Shown here piece by piece: positions 25,505-41,935 of a stretch of DNA of 64,000 nt (positions are counted from its first letter, which is position 1; every line of letters starts with the position of its first letter). Origin of the DNA: Ecdyonurus torrentis (lineage: Eukaryota; Arthropoda; Insecta; Ephemeroptera; Heptageniidae). Under the pieces are notes generated by a model. That model worked only from the letters and a program-made list of their open reading frames with translations. It did not search any database and had not been told where the DNA came from. The stretch is taken from positions 33,255,373 to 33,319,372 of the forward strand of contig OX439127.1 of the NCBI GenBank assembly GCA_949318235.1, written 5' to 3'. Position numbers and translations under genes: made by a program.

Positions 25505-26709
25505 CAGCTCACTCCCTTTTTCTCCAACATCTCGTTCTTCATAGTTTAATACCACCAGCATTATCCAAACATTTTCCAAAAAAAGAAAAAAAAATACAGT
25601 ATTATACCGAAAGAATGAAATATAATAATTAAAAAAAAAACTTTTACATTTATAAAGAAATTGGTAAATGTTATATATAATTATGTAAAACTTTTGTAAC
25701 AAAAAGAAATTAAATTTCATTATATATATACATACATATAATAAAATTATAATAGCTTAACATGTCAAAAGGTACTATAATAATTGATACTTGAAACTTT
25801 ATAGCAAGCTTAATCATTAATACGGTAGTATTAAAAAAAAAGTATGTACAGTACATAAAAAGGATATTGTTATTTTATTACTAAGTAGTTGAAAAAAAAT
25901 CTAACAAAAATAACGTAACATTCAACTTCAGTTTTTGGTCTGTATCATTATTTGAAATTTACCATGCAATTTACATTTAACGTGCGTAATTTTTTAGTTC
26001 ATTTATTTTGTATAGAAAAATATTTCATTTTCATGAGATTATAAAGCTTTTATACAATTATTACAGGACAAATGACTTTTTTTCATTATTATAAAAATTA
26101 TGATAATTTTTATATAAAGTAATATTTCATAACTATAAATGTAATTAATTTTTAAGACATTTTAAATCTTTCTCTTGTAATTTTATCATCTTACTAACTT
26201 TTCATTTTACTGAGTAATCTTACGTACAGTTATTTATTGATATTATATGTCAAGGATAAAATAAGGATACATGCGTTAGTTTTTGCATCAAACAAATAAA
26301 GAAAGCAATCGCTTAAAAATATAATAATAACATAAAAATCTATAATATATATATATATATATATTATTTATTGGCTATATAATATAACGTATCGTTAGTA
26401 TATGAATACGATTTAATCCTTAAAAATTTATAATGTAAGAAAAAATATTTTATTATTAAACAAAAATGCAAATTAGGATAAGTTGAAGTTAAAAACAGTG
26501 ATTAATAATTCTAAAAGTTAAGAATTGTACATTTTTGACTATTGTTACTTCGAATAAAAATCCCAAATGCAAATATCTTTTTACAACACTTCTTCCTACT
26601 TTAAATTTTATTTTTCGTTTATATTTTTGAATGCTAAAAATCTGTATTACTCTGTCAACTATAAAAATAATTTTTTCACGGGTAATGTTTTATTATCGCA
26701 ATATTAAAA

Positions 26710-26740
<31 letters not shown>

Positions 26741-27089
26741 AGTGCAATGTTGAAAGACGTAATTATTACCCACTTATGTAGAAGTTAAACTATTATGAAT
26801 AAACCTTGCTCAAATCAGAGTATAATATAATTACTACGCATTTATTTACACCCGATGTATGAAACTTACAAAACAAAAGTACCATAATATTAAAAAAATA
26901 TTTTATATATTTTATTGATCCAATCGTAATATATTTTTATTTTTAATTCTATAGTTATGTCACCAATAAATTTTACAATAAAAACCATATAATATTTAAT
27001 AAGCATAAAACAAAAATATTATGTATTATGCATTGCAGTTTAATCAAACTATACATAACATTAACATAGACCTAAAATATTAAATATAC

Positions 27090-27090
<1 letters not shown>
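25505..27090. other. AT-rich DNA, nothing recognised
   Basis: Only an A run at 26716-26741 and a short (AT)n near 26342-26362. Confidence 0.6.

Positions 27091-27181
<91 letters not shown>
27091..27181. repeat. (AT)n microsatellite
   Basis: A run of about 90 bp. Confidence 0.98.
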
Positions 27182-27183
<2 letters not shown>

Positions 27184-27886
27184 CTTTAATAATATCTACA
27201 AAAATTAATTATAACGTCTATATTATATAGTTTTCGTTGTAATTACATAAATAAACATGTATGTGACACTATTAATTAAACTCATTTCCAGAATATATGC
27301 TTGAATGCATTGCTGTTTATTATATAAAGGGGGCGGACATTAAAACCATTGTTCCTATTTAACGAAGCCCATAAATGAATACGACTGTATTATATGATAT
27401 TTTACTATTATAATATAATTTAAACATTTTAAGATCGCTTCATTTTAATGATAATGTGATGATGTTAAAAATTTGTATATTAAATTGAAAAATATTATAC
27501 TTTTTCTATATGTATATAATTATAGATTTTTTGTATGTATATACCTAGACGTAATTTAATTATTTACGCCATAAAAATGATTCTGCTCACAGAATAGAAA
27601 TCTCTCTGCACTAAGCAATTAACAACACAAAATAATAATAATAATAATATTAAAAACAAACAGTTTTTGTTTAAAAAAAAAAATTGTAAAAATAGCAAGC
27701 AAAAGTACTCATATATTTTTAAATGCAATTAATTTTGAAAAAATAAAAGTAAAACTTTTTTTTTTAATGAAAATTGAATTATAAAAATTAAATGTAAATA
27801 TTATTATATGAATATAAAAATAAATATAATATAATTTCCTTTTTTGCATACCGTACAAACACATTTTGTTCCCCAGTAAGTAAATT

Positions 27887-27922
<36 letters not shown>

Positions 27923-29128
27923 GTAAAAAAATGTTAACATTTTTTTCTTTTGTTACTAGAAATATTTCATTAAATTTTATGAGACAATCCCACAATTTGA
28001 AAGCAAAGGAAAATGAAAAATGAGTCCAAGATTTAAAAAAAGAAAAGAAAAGATAAGTTAAAGAAAAAAAAAATCAATGTTTATTTCAGCATGATTCTGT
28101 TCTAGTGTAAAAGCTAGTAGAATAAATAATAATACCTTATAATATTTATTAACTTTTAATACTTAATCATATTTCATATTGATCTATTGACAAGCAATTT
28201 TGATAAAAAGTAAGTACTTCAAATCATAACACGTAGTGATCTCTTAATGAATTTCACATAAAACTTTCCAAGATAACTTTAGTTTTGTAATGCAAGAGTA
28301 TTGTGGTATAGTGAAACGTGTCATTTTTTTATCCACACTAATTTATAAAACTCTTGAGTTTGTATGCTTTTTTTATTTATAAATATGTAGCAAAATTATT
28401 CGTTACATCTTTAATCCTACTAGCTTAATATTTCGGGGGAAATAAAAGAAAAGGTACTTTAAAACATAAAAGGCCTATTTTTTTTTAAACCATTGCTCCT
28501 TTTGGAATGATTAAAAAAAACTCTACTGTTTGCTGCGTTATTTATTTATTTTTTCCATCTTTAAATTATTCTTTTAATCTATCCTCAAAATTCTCTACTC
28601 TATACCAGATGTTTAAACGTAGAAATTTGTAATGTTTTTGTTTTTAAGTAATGTATGTATATATAGATAAATTTTATAAAATATTGTTTAATTTAATAAT
28701 TTTTAAAGTCAACAAAAATATGATGAGGCAGTTATTGATTAAATTTTTACGCGTATTTGATGCTGCTTTTAAAATTCTCAGAGGGTGCATATAACTCTCT
28801 CACTCAGTATCAAAAGTTACTCAATGTTTTTTAACGAGCTCTAAATATATTAATTAATTAGCGTCTGCTGTATTATAATTAAAAATTTCCTTTCAAAAAA
28901 ATATGATGTTAAATTTTTTCTGTATACATACTATAATATATAATATTAAAATAAGAGGTTTTAATGAATTTTTATATAATAGTATATCGGTGTTTTTATT
29001 ATATATATTTTTTTTCATGTCAGTATTTTATTTTTTTCTGACTATAATTTTCAGACATCAAAATTTAATTTACTTGACAATTAGTTTATTTATATTTGTG
29101 ACGAGAAGTGTGTGTGTGTTATAGGCTT
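27182..29128. other. AT-rich DNA, nothing recognised
   Basis: A T run at 27891-27919. The 73-codon frame at 28903-29124 is mostly Phe/Ile/Tyr and looks random. Confidence 0.6.
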
Positions 29129-29230
29129 ATAGGGCCGGGTTGGCACACACAGGGCCCACCTGGCAACTGATCTGAGGGGCCCGCACACGTATGGGAGGAA
29201 GGGGGGGGGGGGGGTTGCCCGCCACGGGCA
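29129..29230. other. GC-rich islet, possible hAT end fragment
   Basis: About 100 bp are rich in GGGCC words (TAGGGCCGGGTTGG, CAGGGCCCACCTGGC, GAGGGGCCCGC) and end in a G run at 29201-29214. GGGCCC-rich termini are common in some hAT elements, but no partner TIR or target duplication was found nearby. Confidence 0.3.
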
Positions 29231-30738
29231 TTTTTTCCCCTTCCAATTACGTGTTCTATTATGCTCTATTTTTTTTATACCAAACTAAACAATTGCCTAA
29301 TTAATATACTTTGTAATTAATTATAACATTTTTAAGTGCATTTTCCACTTATTGAATTATTTTATACATCTCAAGTATAATGAGAAATTGTTGATTTTAT
29401 TGTATTTCTTTTTTTAATTCAATTTTTTTGTAAAATTACCTTACAAAAACTTAAGTGCAGAGTCTTCGTTGTAATAATTAGTTCCTCGTTTATAATAATA
29501 AAGAAAAAATGTGAAAGAACGATGTTTCATTAATGTGATTAATTTTCTCGTAATTTTTGAAGCACGAAAAGTTTTTTGTTTGTTTTTGTTTTAATAAGAG
29601 AAGATAAAAATCGCCAGCCAGTTTCAAACATTGAATTTATATGAAAAACTACTTTTGTATTATGTATGTTATAGGATGTGGACGAAAACAAGTACCTGAA
29701 AATTAAGTAAGTTATAGAGTAAGCAGACTTAGTGAATTAGAAACAGCAGTCCTACAGTGATAGTCACTTTTTTTAATCCCTTAAATCAACGTTAATTTGA
29801 TAGTTTTGATTATTTTTTTCCCTTCATTTCTAAATGTGTAATAAAAATCAATCGTACAATTTTTGTGAATGAGTTTTGAGGATGGATGTGTAAATTTGAA
29901 TACTGACAACAACTTTTCTGTACCATATTTGTAATTTTCATATAATAGCTAGTTGACTATTAGAATAATATGTAAAAATTAGCACAGAGCTGTTATTGAA
30001 GTATTTTCCTCGTTCTATTGAGTAAACTTTAGTAGTACATTGAGATTGTAAAATATGTTTCATTATTATGTATAAATTGTAAAGGGCTTTACTGGTTTAT
30101 ATAACTTATTTGAAGAACTTGGTCATTGAAAATTTATATTCAGATTAATCGAGTAAGTATACCTCAATTTTACATGGAAATGTTTCTTTGTATCTTTTAC
30201 GTTCAAGGCTATGCAAATGGTTTGTTATTATGTTCAGTTGTTCACGATATAGTAACACACATAATATTCAGAGATAGTTCAACATATATAATTTTGTATT
30301 ATATTATACACCATTTTTTTAAATTCAAGTAAGTAAATGTTGACTTTGTTTAAGACAGAAAGTTATTAATTTATTTGAAATTTTATATCAAAGTATATTA
30401 TATAACGTGTATAGAATAAAAAAAAATCGCTATATGATAAAACACACTGGTTAAAAAACAATGTAGTATACTGAAGTGATAAATGCATTCCAGAAATTAG
30501 GGTGCTCTCTCGCCATGTCCATGAAAATGTGTTCGCTCGCTACATTAATTTGTCAAGGTGTGTAAGTGACATTTTTTAAAGCTTATATTAAGAAAGAGAG
30601 AAAAACAAATCCTAGAATAGAAATATTAGATTTTGCTTTGCGATCCCTAATACATAAATGTAAGTTTTAAAATTATTTTGTGTTTATTACGACATTAAAA
30701 CTAAATTTAGTCGTTTCTGTATGAGTAATAGATGGTAA
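29231..30738. other. AT-rich DNA, nothing recognised
   Basis: A strong donor-like CGA|GTAAGTAT at about 30149-30157 has no good acceptor near it. No gene is seen. Confidence 0.5.
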
Positions 30739-30970
30739 CACTTTCAAAATTGGTGCATTACTTTAGTTACGAATACTAACTTACTTAAGATAATCACTTT
30801 TAAGTTATTATGAGTAGCTAAAAATAATGCATTTTAGTAAGTTATTAAAAATAGCTATTGTTTAGCTATTTGCTAAAATGCATTATTTTAGCTACTCATA
30901 ATAAGTTAAAAGTGATTATCTTAAATTAGTTAGTATTCGTAACTAAAGTAATTCACCAATTTTTAGAGTG
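30739..30970. mobile_element. Foldback MITE family B, copy 1
   Basis: The two halves are inverted copies over about 100 bp each: a left block TTGGTGCATTACTTTAGTTA, then a GAATACTAACTTA block and a GTTATTATGAGTAGCTAAAA block, all mirrored on the right. The ends are CACTTTCAAAA and its near complement TTTTAGAGTG. It is non-coding. The same structure occurs at 44335-44639. The target duplication is unclear. Confidence 0.75.
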
Positions 30971-31379
30971 AAACGTTTGTGATTGAGCTTCTGCGAGTTA
31001 CCTGTGCTTTACAGCAATACTAAAACCCCAATACGTACCTGATATATATTTTTTGTCGTTGGCAATACTGAAGATGAGACTTTATATATTATATTACTTT
31101 AATTATTATTTTAATGAAATTGCAATTATTTTTGCCTATCACTGACTGACGATAGTTTTAGCTGTACGTAAGTCGTAAGCTGCTAAAATATTATTTCATA
31201 ATGGTTAAAAGATGTCCTTTGAACTATCTTATTATAGTCATAATTCCTCTTTAAAGAGATAAAAAATAAGAATCGATCCAATTAAGTTTAATTGAAAATA
31301 TACTCAACCTGCCTTTTTATTTTATAATTCTAACTTCAGCAGCTTAAATTAAATCTTATTAATTTTCACAAATTCCACG

Positions 31380-34124
<2,745 letters not shown>

Positions 34125-34234
34125 ATATTCGAACCAGCCGACAAGATCCAAGTGAGGATCTTGGCTGGACGAAAAATGTATATCAAAATGTAACGAAGAA
34201 TTTTAAATAAAAAAAAAAAAAAAAAAAAAAAAAA
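34125..34234 (+). mobile_element. Retroelement 3' tail with hairpin and poly(A), second copy
   Basis: The stem CCAGCC-gac-AAGATCC (34134-34149) pairs with GGATCTTGGCTGG (34155-34167). An AT-rich spacer and a run of A at 34209-34234 follow. Compared with 56962-56989, the stem bases differ in a compensating way while the GAY bulge and the flanking GGAC are kept. This supports a real RNA structure at the 3' end of a retroelement. No coding part is seen upstream. Confidence 0.55.
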
Positions 34235-34817
34235 CTTTGTGTATATTAATTTGGAAAATAAAGTTTATTAACAGAAATGACTCACAATTTAATAGGTTAT
34301 TTGAACTTATAACTCAAAAAATTGATTGGAAAAAAAAATTGTCAGTACCTCTGCTTTGTGCTTTCATATCACATTTTTATAAAGTTAAGCTCTGTTGTTA
34401 ATAGACTAACGTTCTATATTATTTTATACGATACCATATTGATAAAAAATATAATTACATTTATTCTTGACGTGTCAATTATCTGTACAGATAAGTTACA
34501 GGTTAGTTATTAGAACGTTAAAAAAAATTAGCAAATAGCCAGCAATGATTTAATATTATAATATGTTCTTTTTATTTACTGGAGATAAAATAGAGTGATG
34601 TGATATTATACAAATAGGTCAAATGTCATCTATCTTCATTTTTTTATTCAGTATTAAATTACTGTAGAGCTTGCATATGCTAGATTATTTAATTTAGTCT
34701 ATGAAGCAGAAAATCTATATACCCTTTCTTAGTGATTGTATGAGGAAAAACGTTTGCGAATGAGAAAGGTACTTTACGATGCTGTTTTAATGTATCATTG
34801 AACACTTCAATACCTCT

Positions 34818-34818
<1 letters not shown>

Positions 34819-34849
<31 letters not shown>
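34819..34849. repeat. (GA)n microsatellite
   Basis: About 15 units, 37 bp before the second SINE copy. Confidence 0.95.
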
Positions 34850-34853
<4 letters not shown>

Positions 34854-34885
34854 TAATACGTTTTTCTATTGAAATTTTATAAAAA

Positions 34886-35270
34886 GCGCTGGTATGGCCG
34901 AGTGGTTAAGAAGGCTGACGTGTAACACTAACCTTGTAGCAAGCGCAGATTTGCACCACTACTGGGTGCACATTGCACACGTCAAATATATAAGAGAACA
35001 ATACGTTTCAAGATGCGTGGGTGTATGCATTACACGACGTGACACAACATTCAGGAGGCTCATGATCTAGGTCACTGCACCCTGCACCGACCAAGTTGCA
35101 TAAAAGTTTCCACGGTATCTATAAGTCATCATGATGAATGTAGAACTGTGTATTAATGGAGTGGCCGGCCAGGCCTGAGTGTGCAGTTCCCATCTCCATA
35201 GAACGTGTCAACAAAGCTCTATCTTTTAGACTGTAGTAAAGTTGTAGCACTATAACACAACTTGGTGTTA
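34886..35270 (+). mobile_element. tRNA-derived SINE, copy 2
   Basis: The head GCTGGTATGGCCGAGTGG is closer to a functional tRNA (A-box TGGCCGAGTGG, then GTTAAGAAGGCTGACG). A B-box-like AGATTTGCACC lies about 40 bp on. The body matches copy 1 at roughly two-thirds of positions over about 350 bp, and the 3' part includes GTCAACAAAGCTCTATC and a TGTAGCACTATAACACAA block. A weak possible duplication TTGAAAT lies on both sides (about 34870 and 35284). A Pol III promoter is inferred from the A and B boxes. Confidence 0.75.
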
Positions 35271-36209
35271 ATATAAACCAAATTTGAAATATATATATTA
35301 TTGTTGTTATAAAGAAAGCATTTTTTTCTCTACTTTAATTTACATAATTGTACATTTTTACAAAAGTAAAAAGTTATTTCCTTAGGAAGTTTAGAGACCA
35401 ACTTGTAAAGTGACATGAACTAATCTTAAGATAGAGTAAATTTCAAAACGATCTCCTTCCTTCCTTTTGCTATCTTCGTCCATGTTGTGTTTAATTTTGT
35501 TACATCAAGTCAAGTTACCATAACTTGGTAACAGCTGCAACTTCTGGAAGCACAAAAGGAAGAATATGAGCAAAGACATTTAGTTCTAATTTACATAATA
35601 CTCCGTTAATAAAGTAATGTGTAGAGTAATAAATTTAAAAAAAAATCATATATATATATATTTTTTTTTTAGTTTTTAACTATATTTTAACTTTGTAAGA
35701 TATTAATTTTAGAAATAATATTTCTATTATTATTTATATTATAATCAAATAACTGTTTTTAGTATTATATTTCAAGAATTATTAACATAATAATTATATA
35801 TTTAAAATATTTTTAGCTGAGTGCTCTATTTGGAATGTATAAAATTCAGCTGATGGTGTTATAATATAACATTCAATACTAGTTTAAAGTTACACTAAAA
35901 AATCTTTGAATATAATTTACTTTTAACTTCTCCTCACGAGTACATACATATTAATTGCAAAGAATATAATCAAAATACAATAAATTAAGTCTAAATATAT
36001 ATTTTATTTACTCAAACAAATTTCAGTAATATAATTACAGTTCACGTCTTAGTTATAAGTGAGATTTTAATTGTTTCAACCTTTACTCATATTTGAAATG
36101 CTTATTGTTTCCAATTTTTTTTTAAATTACCAAGGTTATAACATTAGGTATATAGAAAAGTGAAGTTAAAGCTAAAAAAGTTAAGCGATAGAATGAAACG
36201 AAGTGTTAT
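35271..36209. other. AT-rich DNA, nothing recognised
   Basis: No repeat or coding signal beyond short A/T runs. Confidence 0.6.
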
Positions 36210-36219
36210 AGTGTGTGTG

Positions 36220-36280
<61 letters not shown>

Positions 36281-36310
36281 GGGAGGGAGGGAGGGAGGAA
36301 AGAGAGAGAG
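36210..36310. repeat. (GT)n-(AT)n-(GGGA)n compound microsatellite
   Basis: Short GT repeats, a (AT)n run to 36276, then GGGA units and GA repeats. Confidence 0.95.
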
Positions 36311-36416
36311 ACAGTAGTAATTAACACTACCTGCCCATGTGTCTATCTTTACTACCACACAATGCAATACTTTATGTGTAAGCCTTTATAGTTAGCAAAA
36401 TGAGTTTCTGACCTTC

Positions 36417-36424
36417 TATATATG

Positions 36425-36490
<66 letters not shown>
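36417..36490. repeat. (AT)n microsatellite
   Basis: About 60 bp of pure AT after a TATGTATG lead-in. Confidence 0.97.
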
Positions 36491-36492
<2 letters not shown>

Positions 36493-37659
36493 GTATAAAA
36501 TATACATATTATTATAATGGAAAAACACGGAAAGCAAAAAAAATACTCATCCTAAAATAAAATAGCTTTTTTATATTACATAAGAGGTAAAATAGAAATT
36601 AATCTTTATATAATTTAAAGTTTTAGTTATAAATGAATAAATTATCATTACTATACGTTTTTTTTTCTCCGTATAACTCCTAAATTTATAAAAACTAAAT
36701 GAAACTAAAATTTCTGTATTTTATAATGAAGTTTAAACGAAATATGTTTGTAAGTTTTTTTTTTACTACACTGTATAAGCTACATCATTAACCCAATTTT
36801 AACAAATAAATTAAGAAACCAAATTTAATTCCTAAAAAAATAAAATTTTTAAATACTTTTACTGTGATTTTTTGTTACAATATTTAATTTTAAAAACTGA
36901 AAATTTAAAACAAATACTATATAGGAAATGGTCGAAAAACTTATATATAAAACCCCTGAAAGCATTTAAATATTCTACTGTAATTGTCTTGATGTGTAGT
37001 TACTAAACGAGCTGCTGCTGTAAAACACAAGCAAGCAAACTTTTGATTGTAGTATTCTTTGTGAAAATAACGCTTATTGTGCTTTCTGTGTCTACAAAAC
37101 CTTTTGTTTTGCATTTCAATTTCATTTACAAAATTACAAACATTTTGTATTAGTTTTTATATGTATATAATACAAACTGAAAGGGTAAAAGAATATTTTT
37201 TTAAATTTTTATTACTATTATTATTTTTGTAATAACACTACTGATCAGATAACACCAAAATAATTTCATAGCAAATGATTAACATAGAAATTACAGAATT
37301 TTTGACGGTTATATAATGGAACTTTCACTATAATTACTTTTTTTTTTTTCAATGAATAATATAACATTCATACAATATAGAACTTTTTTTCAGTATGTTT
37401 TAATAAATCAATAATAATAATAAATGTAAAATGTATTAATAAGCGTAATTTTTTTATGTGATATAATAATATTAAAAATGATCCAATATTTCGTTACGAT
37501 ACTAATATTTTATTTTCAAATTTGAACAGATTTTTTTTATTTAAAAAATATACAGGATTAAATGATCATTATGATCAACCATCAAGGTTAATTACAAATA
37601 GTTAAAATAGACTTCAAATTGATTGTTTTAAAACTAGTTCATATAATGAAACCATGTTG

Positions 37660-37661
<2 letters not shown>

Positions 37662-37751
<90 letters not shown>
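37662..37751. repeat. (AT)n-(TG)n-(AT)n compound microsatellite
   Basis: The TG units at 37701-37723 are flanked by AT runs on both sides. Confidence 0.97.
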
Positions 37752-37753
<2 letters not shown>

Positions 37754-38767
37754 AAATTTTGATTAACGTAATTTTGTAAATCGATTTAAAAGTTTTATTT
37801 TATCGCTTAAATTGACTGTTTCGTTTTCCGTTCTACATCTCTCCAACGCGTCCACTTTTATTAAGTAATATCAGAAATTTACACACAAAAACTTTGGCTC
37901 ACAAAAAAATATATATAATATGATTCTATATTTTTAAGCTAGATCCATAATATCATCCACCTAAGTTTTGTTCATACGGAGCAATATTTTCAATGTGCAA
38001 TAAATTTTATTGCATAATTTTTGCATGCAATCTGCATTTCAAACTGTTTAATTTTATAAAATCAAAATTCTCAGTGCGTATTGGCTATTATATACATAAT
38101 GTAATATGATTAAATATATAAATGTATTATGCAAATATTAATATAAATTTTCATTATATACATTAAAAGTTAAAAAGTATAACTTACAATTAGTTAGCCA
38201 CAGACACTTTTATCATCCTAAATATTTTCGTGTATAATTTTGACAAAACCAACACTTGTTACTACAGTTATACGTATGAACTGCCTGAGTTAATATTATG
38301 GTATATGTAAACTTTCTTCATTATGAATTTTAAAACTAGTAATTTAAATTTTTTAGACCTTAAAAATTTCAAATAAGAATACATATAATATAAAAAAATT
38401 TTTTAGAGGTGTCCTAACTAAATAAAATATATCTCTATATAATATATTTTATTGATTAATAATCAGCGTGATCGGGATGAAATAAAATGAACAAACAATA
38501 AAACCCATAATGTAAATATAAATATTTTATTATAATATTTATGAATTCATAATATAATAATTAAATAAAAACAAAAATTAAATAAAGTAAATACGTTGTA
38601 AATATTATTAAAATTACTTTAATTATAGAGGTGAACTGTTTATTAGAAAGTTTGAAGCAAAATTTATTGTGATGTAACCGTAAATTTTAGTTTTAATGGA
38701 CAAATTTTTGATGTACTAAAGTTATTTCAAAATGTCGTATTTTCTTCAGTTAACTAATTGCGTACTA

Positions 38768-38911
<144 letters not shown>

Positions 38912-39653
38912 AAGATATTTGAAAGCAATATTACTATATTTTTTTATTTAATTTTGAAACTGACTTTTTGGCACATATACAATCGACTTATAATGATGCA
39001 ACTAGCATGTTACAAGTATTTGCATTCAATTTTTACCACCTCTCATGGTAACTTTGAAAAATAGGCATATGACTATAAAGAGTTGAATAATTAAGAATAC
39101 TTTCAATGCTCCAAAAATTTAGAAACATATAAACTTTTGCTTAAGCAAGAGTCTGATGCTGTTGTTACAAAAAGAAAACAAAGAAATAATAATATATAAA
39201 TCATATAAATTGATGAAAAATTAAGCTTCTTCAGTAAAAGCATTTTGTTTGTATATAAATATACGCCCTAATATGATGTAAACTTTTTGATCCATCACAT
39301 CATGCTGACTGAATGTTCCTCATACTGCAATCCTTCCGTTAACTATTACGTTTTTTTTTTTATCAAACCTTTATAAAAACATTTTTATTTTATTATTTTT
39401 AATTTCATCGTTTGATCAAATTATATTAATAAATTATATTGATTCATTTTACAAAAATTTCCATACTTTGATTGAATATTTTTACAATTGGTTATTATAT
39501 TTTAAATCCAAAAATATATTAATGTAAATTTATAATAATGTGAATTGTATATTATATTGTTATTTTATTTTTGATAGGGTTATTAGGTTATGTAATTTTC
39601 AATACCATACAAATTAAATATCAAATTATAAAATTAATGAATTTACGTTCTAA

Positions 39654-39655
<2 letters not shown>

Positions 39656-39709
<54 letters not shown>
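39656..39709. repeat. (AT)n microsatellite
   Basis: A run of about 54 bp. Confidence 0.97.
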
Positions 39710-39712
<3 letters not shown>

Positions 39713-40210
39713 CATTGTATTAAAACATTATATTAATTTGGTTGTATACAAATGGTGTACATTAAAAAAATTAAAATAATAATTTAATTATTATCATATT
39801 ACTTTAATATGCTTCATAAATGGTTTCAAAGACTTAATTGTTACATTGGTGAATAAAACGTATATTGGTAACTGATATTGTTAAATCATATGTTATATTT
39901 AATATCATTTAAAATTGAGTCGTAATAAGAAGTTTATAATATATTTTCATGACATTTTCAGCTGCTTTTTTTAAATAATATTTTTCTTATATTTTCCCTA
40001 CAATTCTATAATGACCCTACCCCTGTAAAAGTGTTTAAAAGAATGGTTGTCAATTCTTTATAATTTGGATCTTCAGTGCCTCAAATTTGATTATCGTATC
40101 TTAACTAACCTTTAATTTGTGGTGGATTACACCCTTAGGCTTGGCTTGTTTTGTTTTTGTTAGAAAGTAGCTCATAGATTTATATTACGTATATATTAAA
40201 ACCGTTGTCT

Positions 40211-40241
<31 letters not shown>

Positions 40242-40746
40242 GTAATATTATGTATCAAAAATTATTCAACTAGCAAATAAGTTAGAAAATGTTACAACTC
40301 TATTATTTTACAAAAAAATCCCCTCGTGCATATTTTATTATTTCTATTCTAATTTGTTTACTTTCAAATGTTCTAGTTGGGATTAACTTTTTATTTGCGT
40401 TTTATATACTAAAAAAACAAATTCAATGTAAAATAGAAAAAAAAAAATCTTGACAGTAAAATTTATAATATTCATAAATAGCACTTCATTAGTGTAAAAA
40501 TATTTTATAGTAACGATGTTGGAGGAGAATATTTCTTTTTATTTATATATAATTATAATCTTTTTCCTGGCATTCATCAAAGAAAATAATAAATAATTAT
40601 AAAAATGACATTGCAAACCAGAAAATATTAAAGATTTTTTTACTCTACCGTTGAACGGGTAATAAAAAATTTGTGTTTGTCTGTTCATAATGAACACGGA
40701 ATTCATAATTTTTTTGTCAACTAAATTATAATTGTAAGTAAAATAC

Positions 40747-40776
40747 CTGCCAAGTTCTAATTCGTTGACATAATTT
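40747..40776 (-). other. Candidate 30-nt microexon (minus strand)
   Basis: Read on the minus strand, a T-rich acceptor ending GAATTTCTTTAG is followed by 30 nt and then CAG|GTATTT. Open phases read KLCQRIRTWQ and NYVNELELG. It is on the opposite strand to the other two candidates, which weakens any shared-gene idea. Chance occurrence is quite possible. Confidence 0.15.
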
Positions 40777-41356
40777 CTAAAGAAATTCAAATAACAAAAA
40801 AGTAAACATGGTACAGTGCTTAGTAAATTGCTATTCAATTTTAGAAAAAAATAATAATATAAAAAAAAAAGTAATTACATACGTATAAACAGTAATCATA
40901 AAATGTAATTAGCAAAATAGGAAAACGTAAACATGATTTTTGAAAGAACTGCATTTCAACTTTGCTTTTAATAACTTTAAGCAAATTATTCTTAGAATGG
41001 GAAATTTCTCCTACTTGCCATATTGATAAATAAATATATAAAAAAAAAATAATAAAACTGAAGATACTTACGAATATTCTATAATAATATCGTAAATAAT
41101 AATTCTCTTCCAAGAAGTAAGTAAAGAAGCTGTATGATAAAAAAAAAAAAAAAAAAAATGCAGCATGCAAATTTTATATGATCTTATATATAATAAATAA
41201 TTAGTATGCAAAATGTATTGATGGTATTAAATTTATTGCTTTTTCATTATTATTATTACTGATGGGGTATTAAAAACTTAGAAGTGCAGCTTCTAAATAT
41301 CATAATATAACTCTGTACTTGCATTGAAATAAAAACTGTATCAAAGATATTACAAT

Positions 41357-41614
41357 TCACTCATAGTATCTATATTGATAAATACACATAATTGGTAGTA
41401 ATACGATTTCAGATTTTACTACGCTCCAGTTATAGTTGGTATTGAGCGAACATCTCTCAGCGCGTTTCAGCTTGTGCATTTCTAGTGTGTTATAGAGATA
41501 ATCGAGCAGGCAGTAAAAGTATCGCTCGTTCATAGTAACGAGTACTGCCGCCGTAAGATAACAAACAAGTGAGCCAGGTGTTACCTGTTTTGAGTCTGTG
41601 GTTTGGCAAGCCAC
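41357..41614 (-). other. Unidentified 85-codon open frame in GC-elevated patch
   Basis: About 200 bp here is clearly richer in GC than the neighbourhood. On the minus strand it gives an 85-residue frame starting MACQTTDSKQVTPGSLVCYL. No known domain is recognised. The first MITE of a cluster (41703) begins about 90 bp to the right, so it could also be part of an unrecognised repeat. Confidence 0.18.
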
Positions 41615-41702
41615 AACTCATAACCAACTCATTAGAAAGAATTCGTCCTACTCTCAACCCCCACCACGGATTTATCGCATCAAAGATATTGCTAAATTTA
41701 CC

Positions 41703-41935
41703 TTAAAGAAATAAACCACAAGAAAACATAAATATTTATATCACAAAACACATGATGGAACTTACAAAAATAATATTAATTTCTTTCAAACCCCTAAAGC
41801 AGTGATCAGAAAATTTAGATTTATGCAACTCGCACACCATTTTTATACTAAAATTTGCTGCTTCTGACGTCAAAAAAAGTATGCAAATAGCATACTTTAC
41901 AGCATTTTCATGCTTTCTTGTACGCCTATTTAAGG
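41703..41935 (+). mobile_element. TTAA-flanked MITE family, copy 2 (diverged, end lost)
   Basis: The start TTAAAGAAATAAACCACAAG and the following CATAAATATTTATATCACAA and CAGTGATCAGAAAATTTAGA blocks match the family. Similarity fades after about 41930, so the right terminus seems lost or heavily mutated. It lies just left of two other small inverted-repeat elements. Confidence 0.6.

Noticed and set aside
25026..25720. Arg-Glu and Ser-Leu repeat proteins
   Set aside because: They are translations of the (GA)n and (CT)n tracts.
30142..30150. 9-nt microexon before GTAAGTAT
   Set aside because: The acceptor context is poor and such a short pattern is expected by chance.
34886..34965. A genuine tRNA-Leu or tRNA-Ser gene
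   Set aside because: The A-box region is good, but the acceptor ends do not pair, the B-box is degenerate, and the sequence continues as a repeat shared with 19196.
40539..41170. Two adjacent minus-strand frames of 99 and 109 codons as one gene
   Set aside because: They are in different frames, are dominated by Phe/Tyr/Ile/Lys, and show no recognisable motif.
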